Positions 33,791-46,696 of a DNA stretch of 64,000 bases are shown here, in pieces. The notes under the pieces were generated by a model that saw nothing but the letters and a program-made list of their open reading frames with translations, was not told the DNA's origin and did not search any database. The DNA comes from Ectocarpus siliculosus. Lineage: Eukaryota > Sar > Phaeophyceae > Ectocarpales > Ectocarpaceae. The DNA is taken from assembly GCA_000310025.1 (NCBI GenBank), contig FN649749.1, positions 481,193 to 545,192 on the forward strand, given 5' to 3'. The translations under genes were made by a program, and so were the position numbers. How positions within the stretch are numbered: position 1 is the first letter of the stretch; each line of letters begins with the position of its first letter.

Positions 33791-36700
33791 CTAGACGGGT
33801 GATAGTTCGGGTCGCTTCGTACGCGGTTTATAGCCCATTGCAAAGTTCTTGTATGGATACAGAGAGCTGTGCCCGTCATCCCACTTGACGCTGACCGCGT
33901 AGTTTCCTATCGGGGCGAACTCAGTCGGTACAATGTTCTCAGGCACGCTCGCAGGGTCCAGCAGGGGCTTTCCCGAGAACTCCTCGACGCAGAGAGCGCA
34001 CCGGCATTGTCGCCGGAGGTCGGCCGCGGCCATCACCTGCTTGCCGCCACTCGTCTCTATCGTGACAGTGCCTTCGGCCGGTTGGAACGACAGCATCGGC
34101 CGGTCGTTGTCGCTGAACTTCAGCTTTGCCACCTCTCGTACAACAGCTTCCGCCAACTGTGAGTAGGATTCCGAGTGGTCGCTGTCGGGCTTGGACACAA
34201 CGAACGGAATACCTGAGTCCCCACTGGACGCCACATCCGCCACCAAGGGCATGCGAATTGTGTTCGTTATGCCCCACATGTCCGCCAAGCGCATTTGGTG
34301 TCCCTTCCCGAAAATGTACTCCCGCTGCTTTGTGCTGGCTCGCTTTTTCATCACTTCGGCGATCACCGCAGCTCGCAAAGCCGTCTCGTCTTGAGGCGGT
34401 GAAGCAAGACCTTCGCGAGCTGCAGCGGCAGACAACTCATCGCCATCCAGTGTGAGCAGGTCCTCAATGTTACTCTCTAAGCCAGTTTTGAACACCGTTT
34501 GATCGACCGCGTCATAGTAGGCCATGTTCTCCACCACAGCCACGCTTGGAACATTTACAGTGTCGAAAAGATCAATTCCCTTCACCACGTCGGTGAAGCT
34601 GAGCTTTTGTGGAGTTGTGACGATGACTGCTGCTGTAATGTTCAAGACCTGTTGTTGTATAAGCACATACACAGCACGCACAGGTCGACGACGAGCGGCC
34701 ACAGTTGTTATGTGATGGGCATCAAGCACAGGACAAGACGCGAGCGATTTAATTTGTATCACTCATGCACATCAAGCAAAAAGCAAGAGCGTGATGCTGT
34801 TGGCAGTGGCTCCAGCATTCCTGCGAATGGCATTGCCACCACGGGAGTCCTTCCATGCCATCACAACTGGAATACGGAAGTCTTGATACAGCACAGCTCA
34901 AGTTGTTGAGATAATTGTACATGGAAACAGAGAGAGAGCTTGGCGAACACTTGTTTGGCTGGGTTGATCGTTCGGATGTTTTTAACCGGGCCGGGGTTGC
35001 ACTCAGTTGCACATGGATGCACATGGACGGAGCACTTCGACCAAACTTGAGCGGGTGGTGGTTCATTGTAACGGATGCTACACCATCCTGGGGGCAGAAA
35101 AGGTCACACAACGGCCACAGATTGAGAGCCTGAGAGAAATCACCACAAGAAACACACCAGCGTACCTGGCACAAGGTCAGCTGAATATCTCCAGTGCCCG
35201 GAGGCATGTCGATCACCAAGTAATCTAATTCCCCCCAACTCGTTAGTGTGACGAACTGCGACAGGAGTTGGGAGACCATAGGACCTCGCATAATGGCTGC
35301 TCCCTGGTTTACGAAGCCGTAGCTCATGAGCTTCACCCCGTGAGCTGTCATTGGTCGAATCTGATTTCCCACGAACTCCACTTCCTCCCTGTCGGGCTTA
35401 ACCATGGTGGGTAGACTCGGACCATAGATGTCGGCGTCGAGGATCCCGACTTTGGCACCTTGCTTGTCGAGTGCGAAGGCGAGGTTGACAGCTGTTGTTG
35501 ATTTCCCTACGCCGCCTTTGCAGCTGGAGACTGCAATTATGGTAGCAACTTTTGACAGGCCAGTAGGGACGGTGTCTGACACATCCCGCACTGGCTGTGC
35601 TGTCATCGTCACTTCAGCCCGATCAACCCAGGGTAGTGCCTCAACGAGATCTCGGCAATCTTGTTGAAACTGGGCCTTCACCGGGCAAGCAGGTGTGGTT
35701 AGCTCGACATCGAAGGTCACGACCTGTCGGCCTTCGTCCTCACCAGAAATCTCAAGCTCTTTGATAAAGCCGAGCGATACTATGTCCATTGACAGATCTT
35801 TATTGAGTTAACAACGACGGAAGAAACGGGACAACGTGTTGAGGGGAGCAACGCCGATGATGAGTTGGATCCATGGGAAGATACAGCAGCAGTGAATCTG
35901 CCAGCAATCATCCGTACCCAAACTGAGACACGTGACTGCAATTCAGGCGGGAATACGAGGGACGAGGCAGCGCTAACAGATCTTGGGCTTGTTTTTGTTT
36001 GCTTTACTTTGCTTGGCCTCGCATGTGATCGGGAGCGACGGACTCTATCCATATTTTGGCCTTTCCGGAAATTGTCCGTCCGATATGTCGACGTCCGAAC
36101 CTATCTTGGGGCAGTATTTGGCTTGTCATACTATCCTAATTGTGTCGATCCGTGTCTTAATTTCTAGCTGAAAATCTACTAATGAAATTGTGCCCGTCTG
36201 GGATGACGACTACGCAAGGCGTCCGCGTCAGTTGCCCAGCGGATATCAGAAGATAATGAGCAAAGATATGACCGGCTGTGAATAGTAATGGAACATGAAC
36301 AATGTTGTCCGTGGGGGACGCGTACTAACTCAGCGTGTGCCCTTCGCGGCTAGAGTTTTAAGCTGAGACCAACCGCGAGAAAAACGGGGTTTCGAGGACC
36401 CACCCAACCTGCTGACATAGCAGCGCTGTGTCATGCAAGTTGCAGCTGTTACATCACGCGTTTGTCCGCCTGTAGCTTTTGGGTGCGGAGGAGGAAATTG
36501 TTGTCTCTTCGAAGTACGCTTCAATCGGGTACGTACTACAGCAGCAGCTTACGGCAACCACGCACGCACGTACAGCAGTATTCTAGTGTGTGGCTGTGCA
36601 GCAGAGTAGCGTCCTCTTGGCGACCGTCGGGGATACACCCGATGATGTTCCTGTTGCCGCGACTTTACGCGTGAGTGAAATGGATACTCTTGCAGGTCTA

Positions 36701-37258
36701 GACTGCATGTCGACAGTCGACTACATAGACTATACTAAATAGGACACAAAAAAAATACAAACACAGAAAGACTACCCTATATACTACTGCTGTACCTGGT
36801 AAGTACGACATGATAAACACTGCGGTTGAAAAAATGATACACTTTTGTTCTTAATTGGGCCTACAGCAGGATGTTCAGGAATTCGTAGCCTCGCGCTGGG
36901 TGCATGTCTGCGTTCGATTCGTCTAGTTCATCAATCCATAGCAAACGGGCGCGTACAATGTAGCTATTCAAATTACCGCCATCTCACCGGGATCCATCAC
37001 AGCCGACAGCACGGCAAGGACCTCGTCCTTCCGGCCGGGAGGGGTGTCGCTAGTCGTTTCCGTCATCATGCTAACATGATACGATCTCGCTCGTTGCTGC
37101 ACAGGCAAGGAGGTACTCTTACACGAGTATTGGTGGGGCCAAATTCCCTGCTTCGCTCGATGTTGAGAGAATGGCTGCACGAAGGCCTTCGAGCAAAGGC
37201 ACTGCAGAGAAGCGACGGCTGCTGCGACAACACATGGTCTCTTCAACTGCATGTGCAT
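33791..37258 (-). CDS. HCF101-like P-loop Fe-S cluster carrier (Mrp/NBP35 family)
   Basis: Scaffold/carrier for 4Fe-4S clusters; the plant homologue is needed for photosystem I assembly. Three exons: 37258-36988, 35797-35166, 34648-33791 (586 aa, phases match). The start is the first true ATG in the open frame. The signal-like N-terminus ends in 'CSKAFVQPF', a plastid presequence. Next comes an MIP18-like domain ('[19 protein letters not shown]') spanning intron 1, then the deviant Walker A '[16 protein letters not shown]' (about residue 185), '[10 protein letters not shown]', '[12 protein letters not shown]', and a C-terminal DUF971 domain with '[12 protein letters not shown]' and '[13 protein letters not shown]'. 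The domain order is that of HCF101, not of cytosolic NBP35. It is divergent from RAD23, 398 bp apart. Confidence 0.92.
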
Positions 37259-37656
37259 GATGCACAACGCGTCCAACTACTACCCACTCCACTCCTGCGT
37301 AATTTCAAGCACCCGTAAGGCCTTAGACAGGCGGGGAGGGGGTCAAGTAGCACGAGAGGGAGATGACAGGGGTGAAGGGTGTCGGGGAAGTAGGCCGTGG
37401 CCGAGGTAGAGACAGACAGGCAGGCAGGTCAGAAGCTGCTGCCCCGCTTCCCGGTCCAACACAATCCTGATCAGATCAATAAAAAAAAATAGAGCGGTTC
37501 ACAATAACACGAACCCCCTAGAGGGACCTATCCCCAATTCTCCTCAACGTGTACCCCCCTCTCTTGGTCGGGGGCTGGCTGGATCTGTCGAAGTCGCAAG
37601 TCCTGGTACACTTGCACACTTGCACCCACGCTGCTACTTCTTGCAAGGAGGTGAAG
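37259..37656. promoter_or_regulatory. Short divergent promoter region HCF101 / RAD23
   Basis: 398 bp between two opposite start codons, so it must hold the promoters and 5' UTRs of both genes unless upstream exons exist. It has a purine-rich stretch (gcggggagggggtcaag) and an A run near 37481. No specific factor site can be assigned. Confidence 0.45.
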
Positions 37657-40600
37657 ATGGTTAAGCTCACGGTAAAGACTATCAAGGGGAAGAAATTTCA
37701 GATCGAGGTGGAGCAGACGCAAACGGTGAGCCGTGCCCCCCCAGAACCGCAGGAGAGTTCCATTTACGAATGATGCGCTGGGACAGACAGCAAGCAGGTT
37801 GAGTTCTTTGTTAGTGCTCTGTGCTCTGTGCCCAGTGCCCTATTGCGTATGAATCTGACAACGTTAGCGCTGTGCTACTCTGATATTCTCGACATCATGT
37901 GCTGTCAATGTTCAGGTGAGAGAGGTGAAGGGGGTCATCGAAGAGCAAAATGCCGAGTTCCCGGCCGCGCAGCTCAAGCTGATCCACTCTGGCCAGATCT
38001 TGAAGGATGAGTGCACCTTGGCGGAATATAAAATCAAGGAGGAAGAGTTCCTGGTGTGCATGGTGACGAAGGTGAGGAATCGAACCTCTAGCAGGAGTGT
38101 CAGGTGTTATTGATAGACGGTGAACTTTGGCTCTACGGTCGACACAAAACTGCTGTACGCATCTTCATCGGTGATCTGCTACAGTAGGGGTCGCGGGGTA
38201 AACGTGACATGCCTACTTTTCTATCATATGTATGATAGGTAAACAGCAGTACCACATGACCAGTGTGAGCGGGCACAGCAGTGAGCAAGGCGTGTTATGT
38301 TTTCTACGGTAGTGTAATCCATGTTTGCATAGTAGAGGCTTATTTTTTACTCTGCTTTTTGAAAAGAGCGTGTATGCGGGTACCGGCCGTGTAGCGTGAT
38401 GATTTGATGGAGGTCGGCACACAGCAGGTGACTCGGTTTTTTTTTTTTTTTAATCCAGAGAAAAGAAAAAGCGCTCCTTCTCTGTCAAAACTCCACTGCT
38501 GCCGTAGACTACTGCAGACAGCACCAGTGTAGAGCAAATGCACAGCGGATGCCGAACTCATGTGTGCTCCACCGCGGCCCTCGGGTCTGCGGAGCGCTCT
38601 GTGTGCCGCATTCATTGTCTCAGTAACCGCCGCCGCCCTACATGTTGGCGTCCCTCTGTCATGTGCAGAGGAGAACGCGGCCCAACCTGTAGCTCTGTAG
38701 GGAGGCTTGTGCATTTCAGACGATGGGACGATGTTAGAGTGCAAAAAATCTTTGTTTCCCAGCCTTCGCAACTGTGCTGACAGCAATGGATCGTAATGGG
38801 AACACATGTCAATACCACCTACGCAAGTACTCTACCCGAGTGTATGTACATGCATAGGGCACCCTCGAGAAGATGAACTCCCTCCAGATCACTACAAGCT
38901 GCTTGTTTGAAAAAGCGTGTTGTGCATCGTGTGTTCCCACTAGCATGCTAGACTTGTCGCGCTGCAGGGTAGTAAGCCTCATGACGACGGCGGAATACTC
39001 TCGGTACCTCGGGATGGAGCTTGAGCTGGCATCGTCATCCCGTTGACTCGTTGTATTCCCTCCGCCGCTCCTTACTTTCATTTGATGCCTTGGATACTTG
39101 AAGCCCAAGCCAGCCGCGGCCGCACCGGCCGCTCCGGCTCCCGCGCCATCTCCCGCCCCTGCTACAGCGGCGGCAGCGCCTGCAGCCGCGCCTGCTGCAC
39201 CAGCTGTGCCTGCCGCTCCCAACGCGGACCACGTTCGTCAGCTCACCGAAATGGGATTCCCTGAAGACCAGGTCACGGCCGCTCTCCGTGCTGCTATGGG
39301 AAACCCGGATGTCGCTGTGGAATTTCTCATGACAGGCATTCCTGATAACATTCAGGTTGGTGTTTTATGCATGGCGATCTGCACCATGTGGTGCTCCCAC
39401 CGAGAATCTCCGCTGGCAGAATCACTTCGAATTGCCGTAGCAAGAACCACCAAGATTTCTCTACGGGCAACACGGAGTACCGAGCGTTTTGTTGCCTCTA
39501 CAGGACGCTTCTCGGCTTTTTGGCGGTCGACGATGCACAATGCGGTCGTAGACCAGACGCTTGTGTAAGGACAATATGCCTACCTGGTGGAGACAAAGCA
39601 CGCATCTGTCGTGTGCCGTATGCATAGGAGCACTTTTCGGCGCTCGTTTTCTTCAGCGCATCGATCGCTAATTATTCACGTGTTTTCTTCAACCGCCGGC
39701 CTCACTTGTACTTCAATACTTGATCGTATGTTCCAGTAGAAGAATGCTGAGCACGTGCATCGGAAGCGCCCTCGTATTGGAAATCGGTATAGCAACTGCT
39801 GTAGTATACTACGATGCAAGTAAGGGTGGTCTTTCCGCGCGGCCGGTGGCTCCTGGTGTGATTTGGAGGTCACAGTTCTAGTCTTAAACATGAGTCGCGC
39901 CCACCGATTATGCTATTACGTTCTGACCATTTCCTGTTGTGCGACTTGAATCATGTTGACTAAACGTTTCCTCCCCCCCTGATTGTCGACCACCAACAAA
40001 CTGCCCAGGCCGCAGCCGCTCCTGCTCAGGCGGCGGCTGCACCTACCGGGGCCATGGAAACTTTAGAAGACTTTCGTGGTCACCCCCAATTCAACGAATT
40101 GAAGCGCTTGGTGCAGCGTGACCCGACACAGCTGTCGAGCATCCTGCAGATGATCGGGCGACAGAGCCCGAACCTTCTCGCTCGCATCCACGAGAACCAG
40201 GGAGATTTCATTGCACTAATGAATGAACCCATCAATGAGTCTGCCCCCCCTGCAGCGGCTGCGGGAAATGCAGGCGGCATGGGTGGCTTTGGCCCAATGA
40301 TGGGGTAAGTACGATCACTACGAGAATGCCGTGTTGAACAGCAGCATTTAGGTATTTCGGTTCAGCCACACTACTTGAGCAACGAAATGGTGTGGTGCAG
40401 AAGCCCGCTATACCAGAACGTGAGGCGGTGTTGTATTATGACATGTGCCCCGGTTGGATGTGGGAACAATCTTGTTGGCATAGCTACCAATGTTTTTTTC
40501 ACGAAGTTCGCCATTAAGGTGTGTGGTGGCAGAGCGGTTTCGGTAGTTGGTCTTGAGCTGAAAATTTGTATCAGGGCACGTATATTTAACGTTATTCCAA

Positions 40601-42341
40601 TGGCAACCCAGTATCTTTGTTGGGCTATGACGCCGCCTAGTTTTCCTCTGCCGTTTCGGGCTCCTTCTCGTCGAAGTTGCGCACCCTCTCCTTGTGAGTG
40701 AGAGGTAGTGCTCTCAAATCCCCTGTTAGATATCCCGAATGCCTGCGACCCCGCGTTTCATGTCCGAACGAAGTGCTTTGCCGTAGTAATGATTCTCGGA
40801 TGATTCGTATTCAATAGTCAGACACGATGTATAGCTCGATTGCGGGGATGTGTATGCTGCCGATTCTTGAAAGGTTTTTCGTTTGCTTTTTCGTTGTGTC
40901 GTCAGCTCCGGAGGCCAAGCCAATAACCCTGCCCAGGTGGCTCAATTGCTGCAAGGCATGAGCCCTGCACAGCGAGCACAAATGGCAGCTGCAATGGGAA
41001 TGTCTCCTCAGCAGCTTGCGCAGGTGAGATGGCTTTTATCGTTGCGCGCAGTCGTGTTCGGATTCGACCATGTTTTATTTTATCCATCTCATTATTTTTC
41101 GTCAGAAGATAGAAATGTGCATGCGCCAACAAGGTATGAAAAAATAAAAATCACATGTCGTTCCCGCAATGCCATGCTTTTTGTACCTGACGCATGTGTG
41201 GTCCCAGGTGAGCCAGGTGATCGGCCAAATGCCGCAAGAGCAGTTCCAGCAGCTGATGGGGTCGATGAATGCGGGGGGCATGCCGGGTGCTGGGATGGGA
41301 GGTATCCCTCCAGGAGCTGGTGGCGCTGGCGGGAACGTAATTCGTCTTTCGGAGGAAGAAGGTGCAGCTGTCGCCCGCCTCACAGAGCTTGGGTTCGAGA
41401 GAACAGATGCAGCACAGGTGCGCAGGCCTAGAATCCGAGTCCACCATCTTGTTGGTAGTTGTTGTCTCAAGGGTGAAACTGGTGTGGTAGTGGGCGATAC
41501 GAACGCTAAGCTGTTAGAACTGACACATCAACATCCAGCTTTAAAGAAACATGCATGGCATATTTCAGCTTCATCTATAAAAATCGTCAACCTTCTGGCT
41601 GCCATTGGATTTTCTGGTTTTGAACCTGTGCACAGGTTGCATGCGATGTGTCTATTACTCTATGCGCGGCGCCCATTGCAGTTTCATCTCTCGAGTCACA
41701 GAAAAAATGGGTTTCGCTGAATGTTGGACTAAATCAGGGGCCCATGCTTCAACCCTCGTGGCTGCGCTTGGTGTACTCGAAAACCAATCGTGTTTCGGCA
41801 AAATATGTCCACTTGTGCGATGCACAAACGTCGACATCGAAACACGGCAGTCACATCAGTCTGTTTTTTTCATTGGCCTGATACCTTGCGTACACAACAC
41901 AACAGCAGGCGCACGTTATTTTTCGTGTTCTGATGAAAGCAGAATGAAGACACCCAGTTTTCGCGGTCTGCCACACAGTTCGCCCAACGCATTGTCACCG
42001 CTTTTTATGTTTTGGTGTTTTTTCTTTCTCCCTTACCGCAGGCATATTTGGCATGCGACAAGAACGAGGCACTCGCGGCAAATTTCCTTCTCAACGATAT
42101 GGGTGCAGGCATGCCGCCGGCCTTCCAAGCACCAGCTCCTGTCCCAGCCCCACCTACGGCCGCCACCCCAGCGACCCCCGTGCCCGCCCCGACACCAAGT
42201 AGCGACTCGACGGCCCCATCGGCTACTGAAAATCCTGCCGATCCTTCTCCTGCCACCGGGGAATCTTCCCCTACGAACCCTTCCGCGGGTGGTAACAACC
42301 CACAAGGAGGTGGTGATGAAGACGAGGATATGTATGGATAG
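37657..42341 (+). CDS. RAD23 ubiquitin receptor / nucleotide excision repair protein
   Basis: Shuttles ubiquitinated proteins to the proteasome and stabilises the XPC/Rad4 damage sensor. Seven exons, 466 aa, all phases matching: 37657-37725, 37916-38071, 39104-39355, 40009-40304, 40906-41023, 41208-41417, 42042-42341. Order: N-terminal ubiquitin-like domain ('MVKLTVKTIKGKKFQIEV', 'LIHSGQILKDECTLAEY'), Ala/Pro linker, UBA1 ('VRQLTEMGFPEDQVTAALR'), STI1-type XPC-binding domain ('FRGHPQFNELKRLVQRDP', about 178-230), Gln/Met-rich region, UBA2 ('ARLTELGFERTDAAQ', 'AYLACDKNEALAANFLL'). After UBA2 there is an unusual Pro/Thr/Ser-rich tail of about 75 residues ending in DEDEDMYG; many homologues stop soon after UBA2. 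Confidence 0.95.
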
Positions 42342-43182
42342 TTATTGAGCACATACACCGGAGGTTGGGATGTTGAGGGCCCCGTAGTGTGAGATTTTGG
42401 GCGGGGCGAATGAACGACTTGAGTCTTGACGAAAGACTTGAGCGGTCGAGTATGTTTTTTTTTTACCCACTAGTGATGACTCTCCCCCTTGGTGCCACGC
42501 GCCTGCTGTTGTTTTCTTGCGGTGCCGTGATGTTGCGAAGCAGCCGAGTAGGCTGATCGTGTGAAGGGCGAGCATGGCTGTCAAGGAGTGTTTTGAATTT
42601 CCACATTCTGGCAGCTGCGAAGACGCGACGAACGGGTACATTGCTCACTTCCAACGTGGAGACCATCAGGTTTTCGCTAGAACGTAGCATACTTATTTGG
42701 TAGAGTTCTTAGCTTGGTCTGTCTCGACTTGTCCAAGAACAAGCACCGTTTTCATCATTGGCAAATATTTCGGAGACACCAAACCCCCAAAAAAAACGTC
42801 AAATGAAGACTAAACTCCCGAAACAGATTTGCTCAGCCAACAAAACCACGAACCGTAAGTTGTCCATCACCATCAGGTGAAGCAATTACAAATCAGAAAC
42901 TCCTGTTTGACCCCGGCTGACGCGTTAAACACATACACCGCGTGGTGTAGACTGGCGCTAGGACAAAGGGGTCACACACACGCACACACCACGGCCACAG
43001 GTTTAACACCGCCAATGGGACCAACGCATTTGCACTAGGGGCGAGCCCAGTTCTTCATGCTCCCTATGGGTCGAGCGAGCAATAAAGAACCTGTCATTGC
43101 CGGCTCTGCGGGTCTCGACAAAACAACTGTAGTCAACCGCATGCACATGCCACCGGTTGCTTGGGCGTGCAAAGTTGCAGAC
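42342..43182. other. Convergent intergenic region (RAD23 / GST-domain gene)
   Basis: 841 bp between convergent stops. No gene recognised; it contains T and A runs and a short CA-rich tract (acacacacgcacacacc, near 42975). Confidence 0.6.
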
Positions 43183-46100
43183 TTATTTCAGGGTCTTGAT
43201 TGCCCAATTCAAGTGGGCACGCAGTTGGCGGGCGGCCGGATAAGTCATGTCTCTTGGTACACCGACCTATGAAATAAGTATCGCGACAAGGTAGGTCGGG
43301 GGAGAGACGAATGATGACATTAGTACTTGAGCACTGCAGTGTAATGGACACAATCGCAGCCGCATTCACAATATAGAAAGGCAAAGTTCTACAATTACAA
43401 TAACTTGATCGATTGCCGCTCGTCGCACCAGCGACTTGCTGATTTCCTCGACCTGGACACTCGAATGGTACAACCGGCATGCAACGAACCGACACTGATT
43501 ATCTTCAACTATTCCATCACTGCAACATGGCGCAGAGATTCAACACTCACCCGATCTCTTAGGTAAACCAAAGAGGCTTCAACTGCGGCTGCTGTCCCGG
43601 GGTGGCCTCCGCTGCTAGTTGCTCCGCGCTTGAGGGCAGCTTCGTCTTCGTCAAGAGACCCCTTCAGTAGAGCAGAGGCTACCTGCGACATCAAATTGGA
43701 CAAGGAATACACAATCTTAACACATAATACTAGGAATTTTCTTGATTCAGAGCGCGATCCGCGAACGCCAGCACGAGGCCAAACCCACGGAAGACTTTCA
43801 AACAGGCGGGAAAACAAAAAAACAGTGCTGACTTGATCGCTGACATTTGACAAAACAGATATCCAACACCACTCTTACCCGACGTAAACAGTAGTCCACG
43901 TCCGGCAAAATTTCAAGGTTAGGGGTGGCGTTTGGGTCCGAAAGTGGTGCTCGACCAGGTAGCAGGTTCCATCCAGATCCTCTTCCAGCGCCGCGGCAAG
44001 CAAATTTCGCTACGGCCTCGGCGTTGCCTATTAACTTGTACGCCGCTTCGTGCCTAGTTTGTGCAACAGCGAAACCAACAAGCAATTCGTGGCGGCGGGG
44101 TAAGGGTGCTGTGCAGAAACGGTTGGCACGATCAAAACTGCTCGGAGCTTCCGCCGCTTCACCTGGCCCCGTCTTCTCCGGGGTTGTTTTCGCTCGAGAC
44201 AGGTTCCAATCCTTGAGTAGCGTCGAGAGGCGCAAGAGGTAAGGACCACGAAGCATCGGTTCCATCAATCGTAGCTTTCATCGCCTCCGCTCCTCGAATG
44301 GAGACGCCGTCACCATACTGCGGTGGGATGTCTTAAAGCACGACGCGTGAGGGGACACACAGATGAGATAAGAGATGTGTCCATCTAGCTTTTCGTCGTC
44401 AAGTAGATGTGGCAATAGTCGAACTCATCCATTTGCCAATGGATGCATGGCAACATCAAGGGTGTGATACTGAACTACGCGAATTTCATGTGCGTCAACA
44501 CGTCATGTGTACCTTTAACGTGGGTGTAGAAGTCTGATTTTCCCGCCATGTACGCTGGCCGCATTTCAAGGGCCTCGAACCAGCGATTGATCGAAGGCCA
44601 CCTCTCGTTTCCACGAAGCTGTAAACCCTTCCAGTAGGCCGTGGAGGCGGCCATACGCTCCAAATGCGGTACGTACGTCAGATCAACCAGACTGAAGCCG
44701 TCATCTGGGCTACCGTTGACAGCTTCGTCCTCAGAAGCGGATGACGGGAGAAACCACGGTCCAGGAGACGAAGCCAGTGCCGAGTTCACCTCATCCAAAG
44801 TCTTTTCCAGAGCTCCCCGGCTTGAGTCTCCTGAACGAAACACGAACTGGCACCACCACCTGAAGAGTTCACGCTCCAGATTGAGGAGCCTTACCGCCTC
44901 TTGGAATTCTGGGGACTCGCGGTCTGGCAGCATGCGTCGTGGTTTTGGAAATGTGGCCTCCAGGGTTTGCATAATCGAGAGACTCTCGGTCATCAGTTCG
45001 CCGTCGAGGCTAATCGCGGGTAGGAGTCCGGATGGCACCTTGGCTAGGTAGCTAGAAGGTTTGTCACCGTAGCTCCTCATGTTTATTTTTTCTACGCGAT
45101 AGGGTATCCGCTTCTCTTCGAGCATGAGCCAAACCTCGTTCGAGAAGACGTATGCACCGCAGACAGAGCAAGAGGAGAGAAGCATATCGTTGAGATAATT
45201 AACAACTTCAGGTGCGACCTCAGCACGAAGATGGGTCACATACCACTCCGCTGACACACAAAATGTGGTGCGACGGGTGTCACGACAAAATGGTCATATC
45301 GAACGAAAAAACGTTGGTTCTATGCGAAGGGCACATCTCAGGCTATCACACCTTTTGGCAGTAGGGGCACCATGCCGCGGTATCTCGGTACAACACGACC
45401 CTCGGCTCCCCTGTGGTCCCGAAGAGCCTGAGCTTTGCGTCTGTGTGTGGGGGACCAGCACCTGCATCCCACAACCTGCCTCCAAGCGCAAAAGGATCAT
45501 GTCACACTCTTGCTAAAAACGAACACTGATGTTGTGACCCGCATCCATATCCGTCAGGTACGCGACGCGACGAAACGAGTACAGAAACAGTAAACATAAG
45601 ATCCCAACCCTGCGGCAATCTGCGCACCTTTTGTTTTCCTCTATTCCGGCACCCGTCGGCGTGGCAATGGCTTCGCCGCGAAGGCTGGACCAGGAAGGGT
45701 CCGGAGAGTCACCGAAAAGCGCAGGACCAGTTGGGCCAGCACCTCCACTTGCTCCCAGCTTTGACGCCATTTTCCCGATATCGTCTAGAAGACCGGCACG
45801 AAGAGAAGCCACACCACGGCTTGATGTAAACAAGTGGCAACGGGATGGTACGTAATTTTAATCAGGACCGCGGTGTAGTACATGGGGAATAATTATACTT
45901 GTGATCCGAAACGACAATACATGAACGGGTTCTTCCAACGTAAATCCTCCACCATCCCTACATGCGTCGTATAAAGATGGGTTTGCGCGGCATGCACCCG
46001 TATCGTCCAAATACACCCCAACAGGAGCTACACAGCACAACCAACATTACACCCGCAGCCTACACCTGAGCAGCGTCGAACTGCTGTGCATTCATTCTCT

Positions 46101-46445
46101 GTTCTTGTAGCTGGCACAGACCCGCGGCATAGAGACACTGTTTTTAAGGCGAGAGACTTCCACCCTGTTGTTTGATACCTGGTACCCGTGTGACACTGCT
46201 GTTCAACAAAGTCGGCCGCTATGCGTCCTGCTGTCCGCTGTATATTATACATATAGATGCTGCTGACGTTGTTGTTGTTTGACGTGTAACTATGGGATGC
46301 TATACTGGGATCGATCTTACATGCACATCGCGAGAAGTCCGTACCTCTTTGAAACAACCGAAGGAGTAGAAAAGCTGAGCACTGTTCCCGCCTGCAGAAT
46401 GTACAGGAAAACAGCTATACCCCTCGTGAGCATTGTCATTCTCAT
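43183..46445 (-). CDS. Plastid-targeted thioredoxin-fold / GST-domain protein
   Basis: Redox/glutathione-transferase-like protein of unknown substrate. Exons: 46445-46345, 45819-45628, 45475-45352, 45134-44513, 44331-43879, 43682-43551, 43266-43183. The N-terminus '[17 protein letters not shown]' is a bipartite plastid presequence. The GST-N/thioredoxin fold has '[19 protein letters not shown]' with a CPYC site split by an intron, then '[19 protein letters not shown]'. The GST-C part ends in '[15 protein letters not shown]', followed by a C-terminal module ('[19 protein letters not shown]', '[16 protein letters not shown]', '[19 protein letters not shown]'). The layout fits a plastid GST-domain family also found in land plants (recalled, not searched). 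One frame break lies near 44165-44200, where the frame moves by one base; only a 25-nt GT-AG interval would repair it. Confidence 0.8.
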
Positions 46446-46696
46446 GTTCTCATTTCACGTCGGATGAGAGGAAGCATGATAGCATGCGGACATGCGGACA
46501 TCCGAAGCTCCGAAGCGGGCAGACACATGAAAAATGCGGTGCAACTACTGCTGTTGTATTTTGGTCTCTCGTCTTTGGTCTTTTGTCTCTCGTCCACCTC
46601 CTACACACACATGTATCAACCCCAAAGCAGATAGAACAGCAGACAGATAGAGAGCGGTGCGAAGCAACGATCATCACATAGATCATAGGCGGCGTG
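46446..46696. promoter_or_regulatory. 251-bp bidirectional promoter region (GST-domain gene / HCF136)
   Basis: Only 251 bp separate the start codons of two divergent plastid-protein genes. Promoters and 5' UTRs of both must fit here unless upstream exons exist. It contains the palindromic gacatgcggacatccg region near 46490 and pyrimidine-rich tttggtctctcgtctttggt near 46560. Shared regulation is an inference. Confidence 0.5.
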
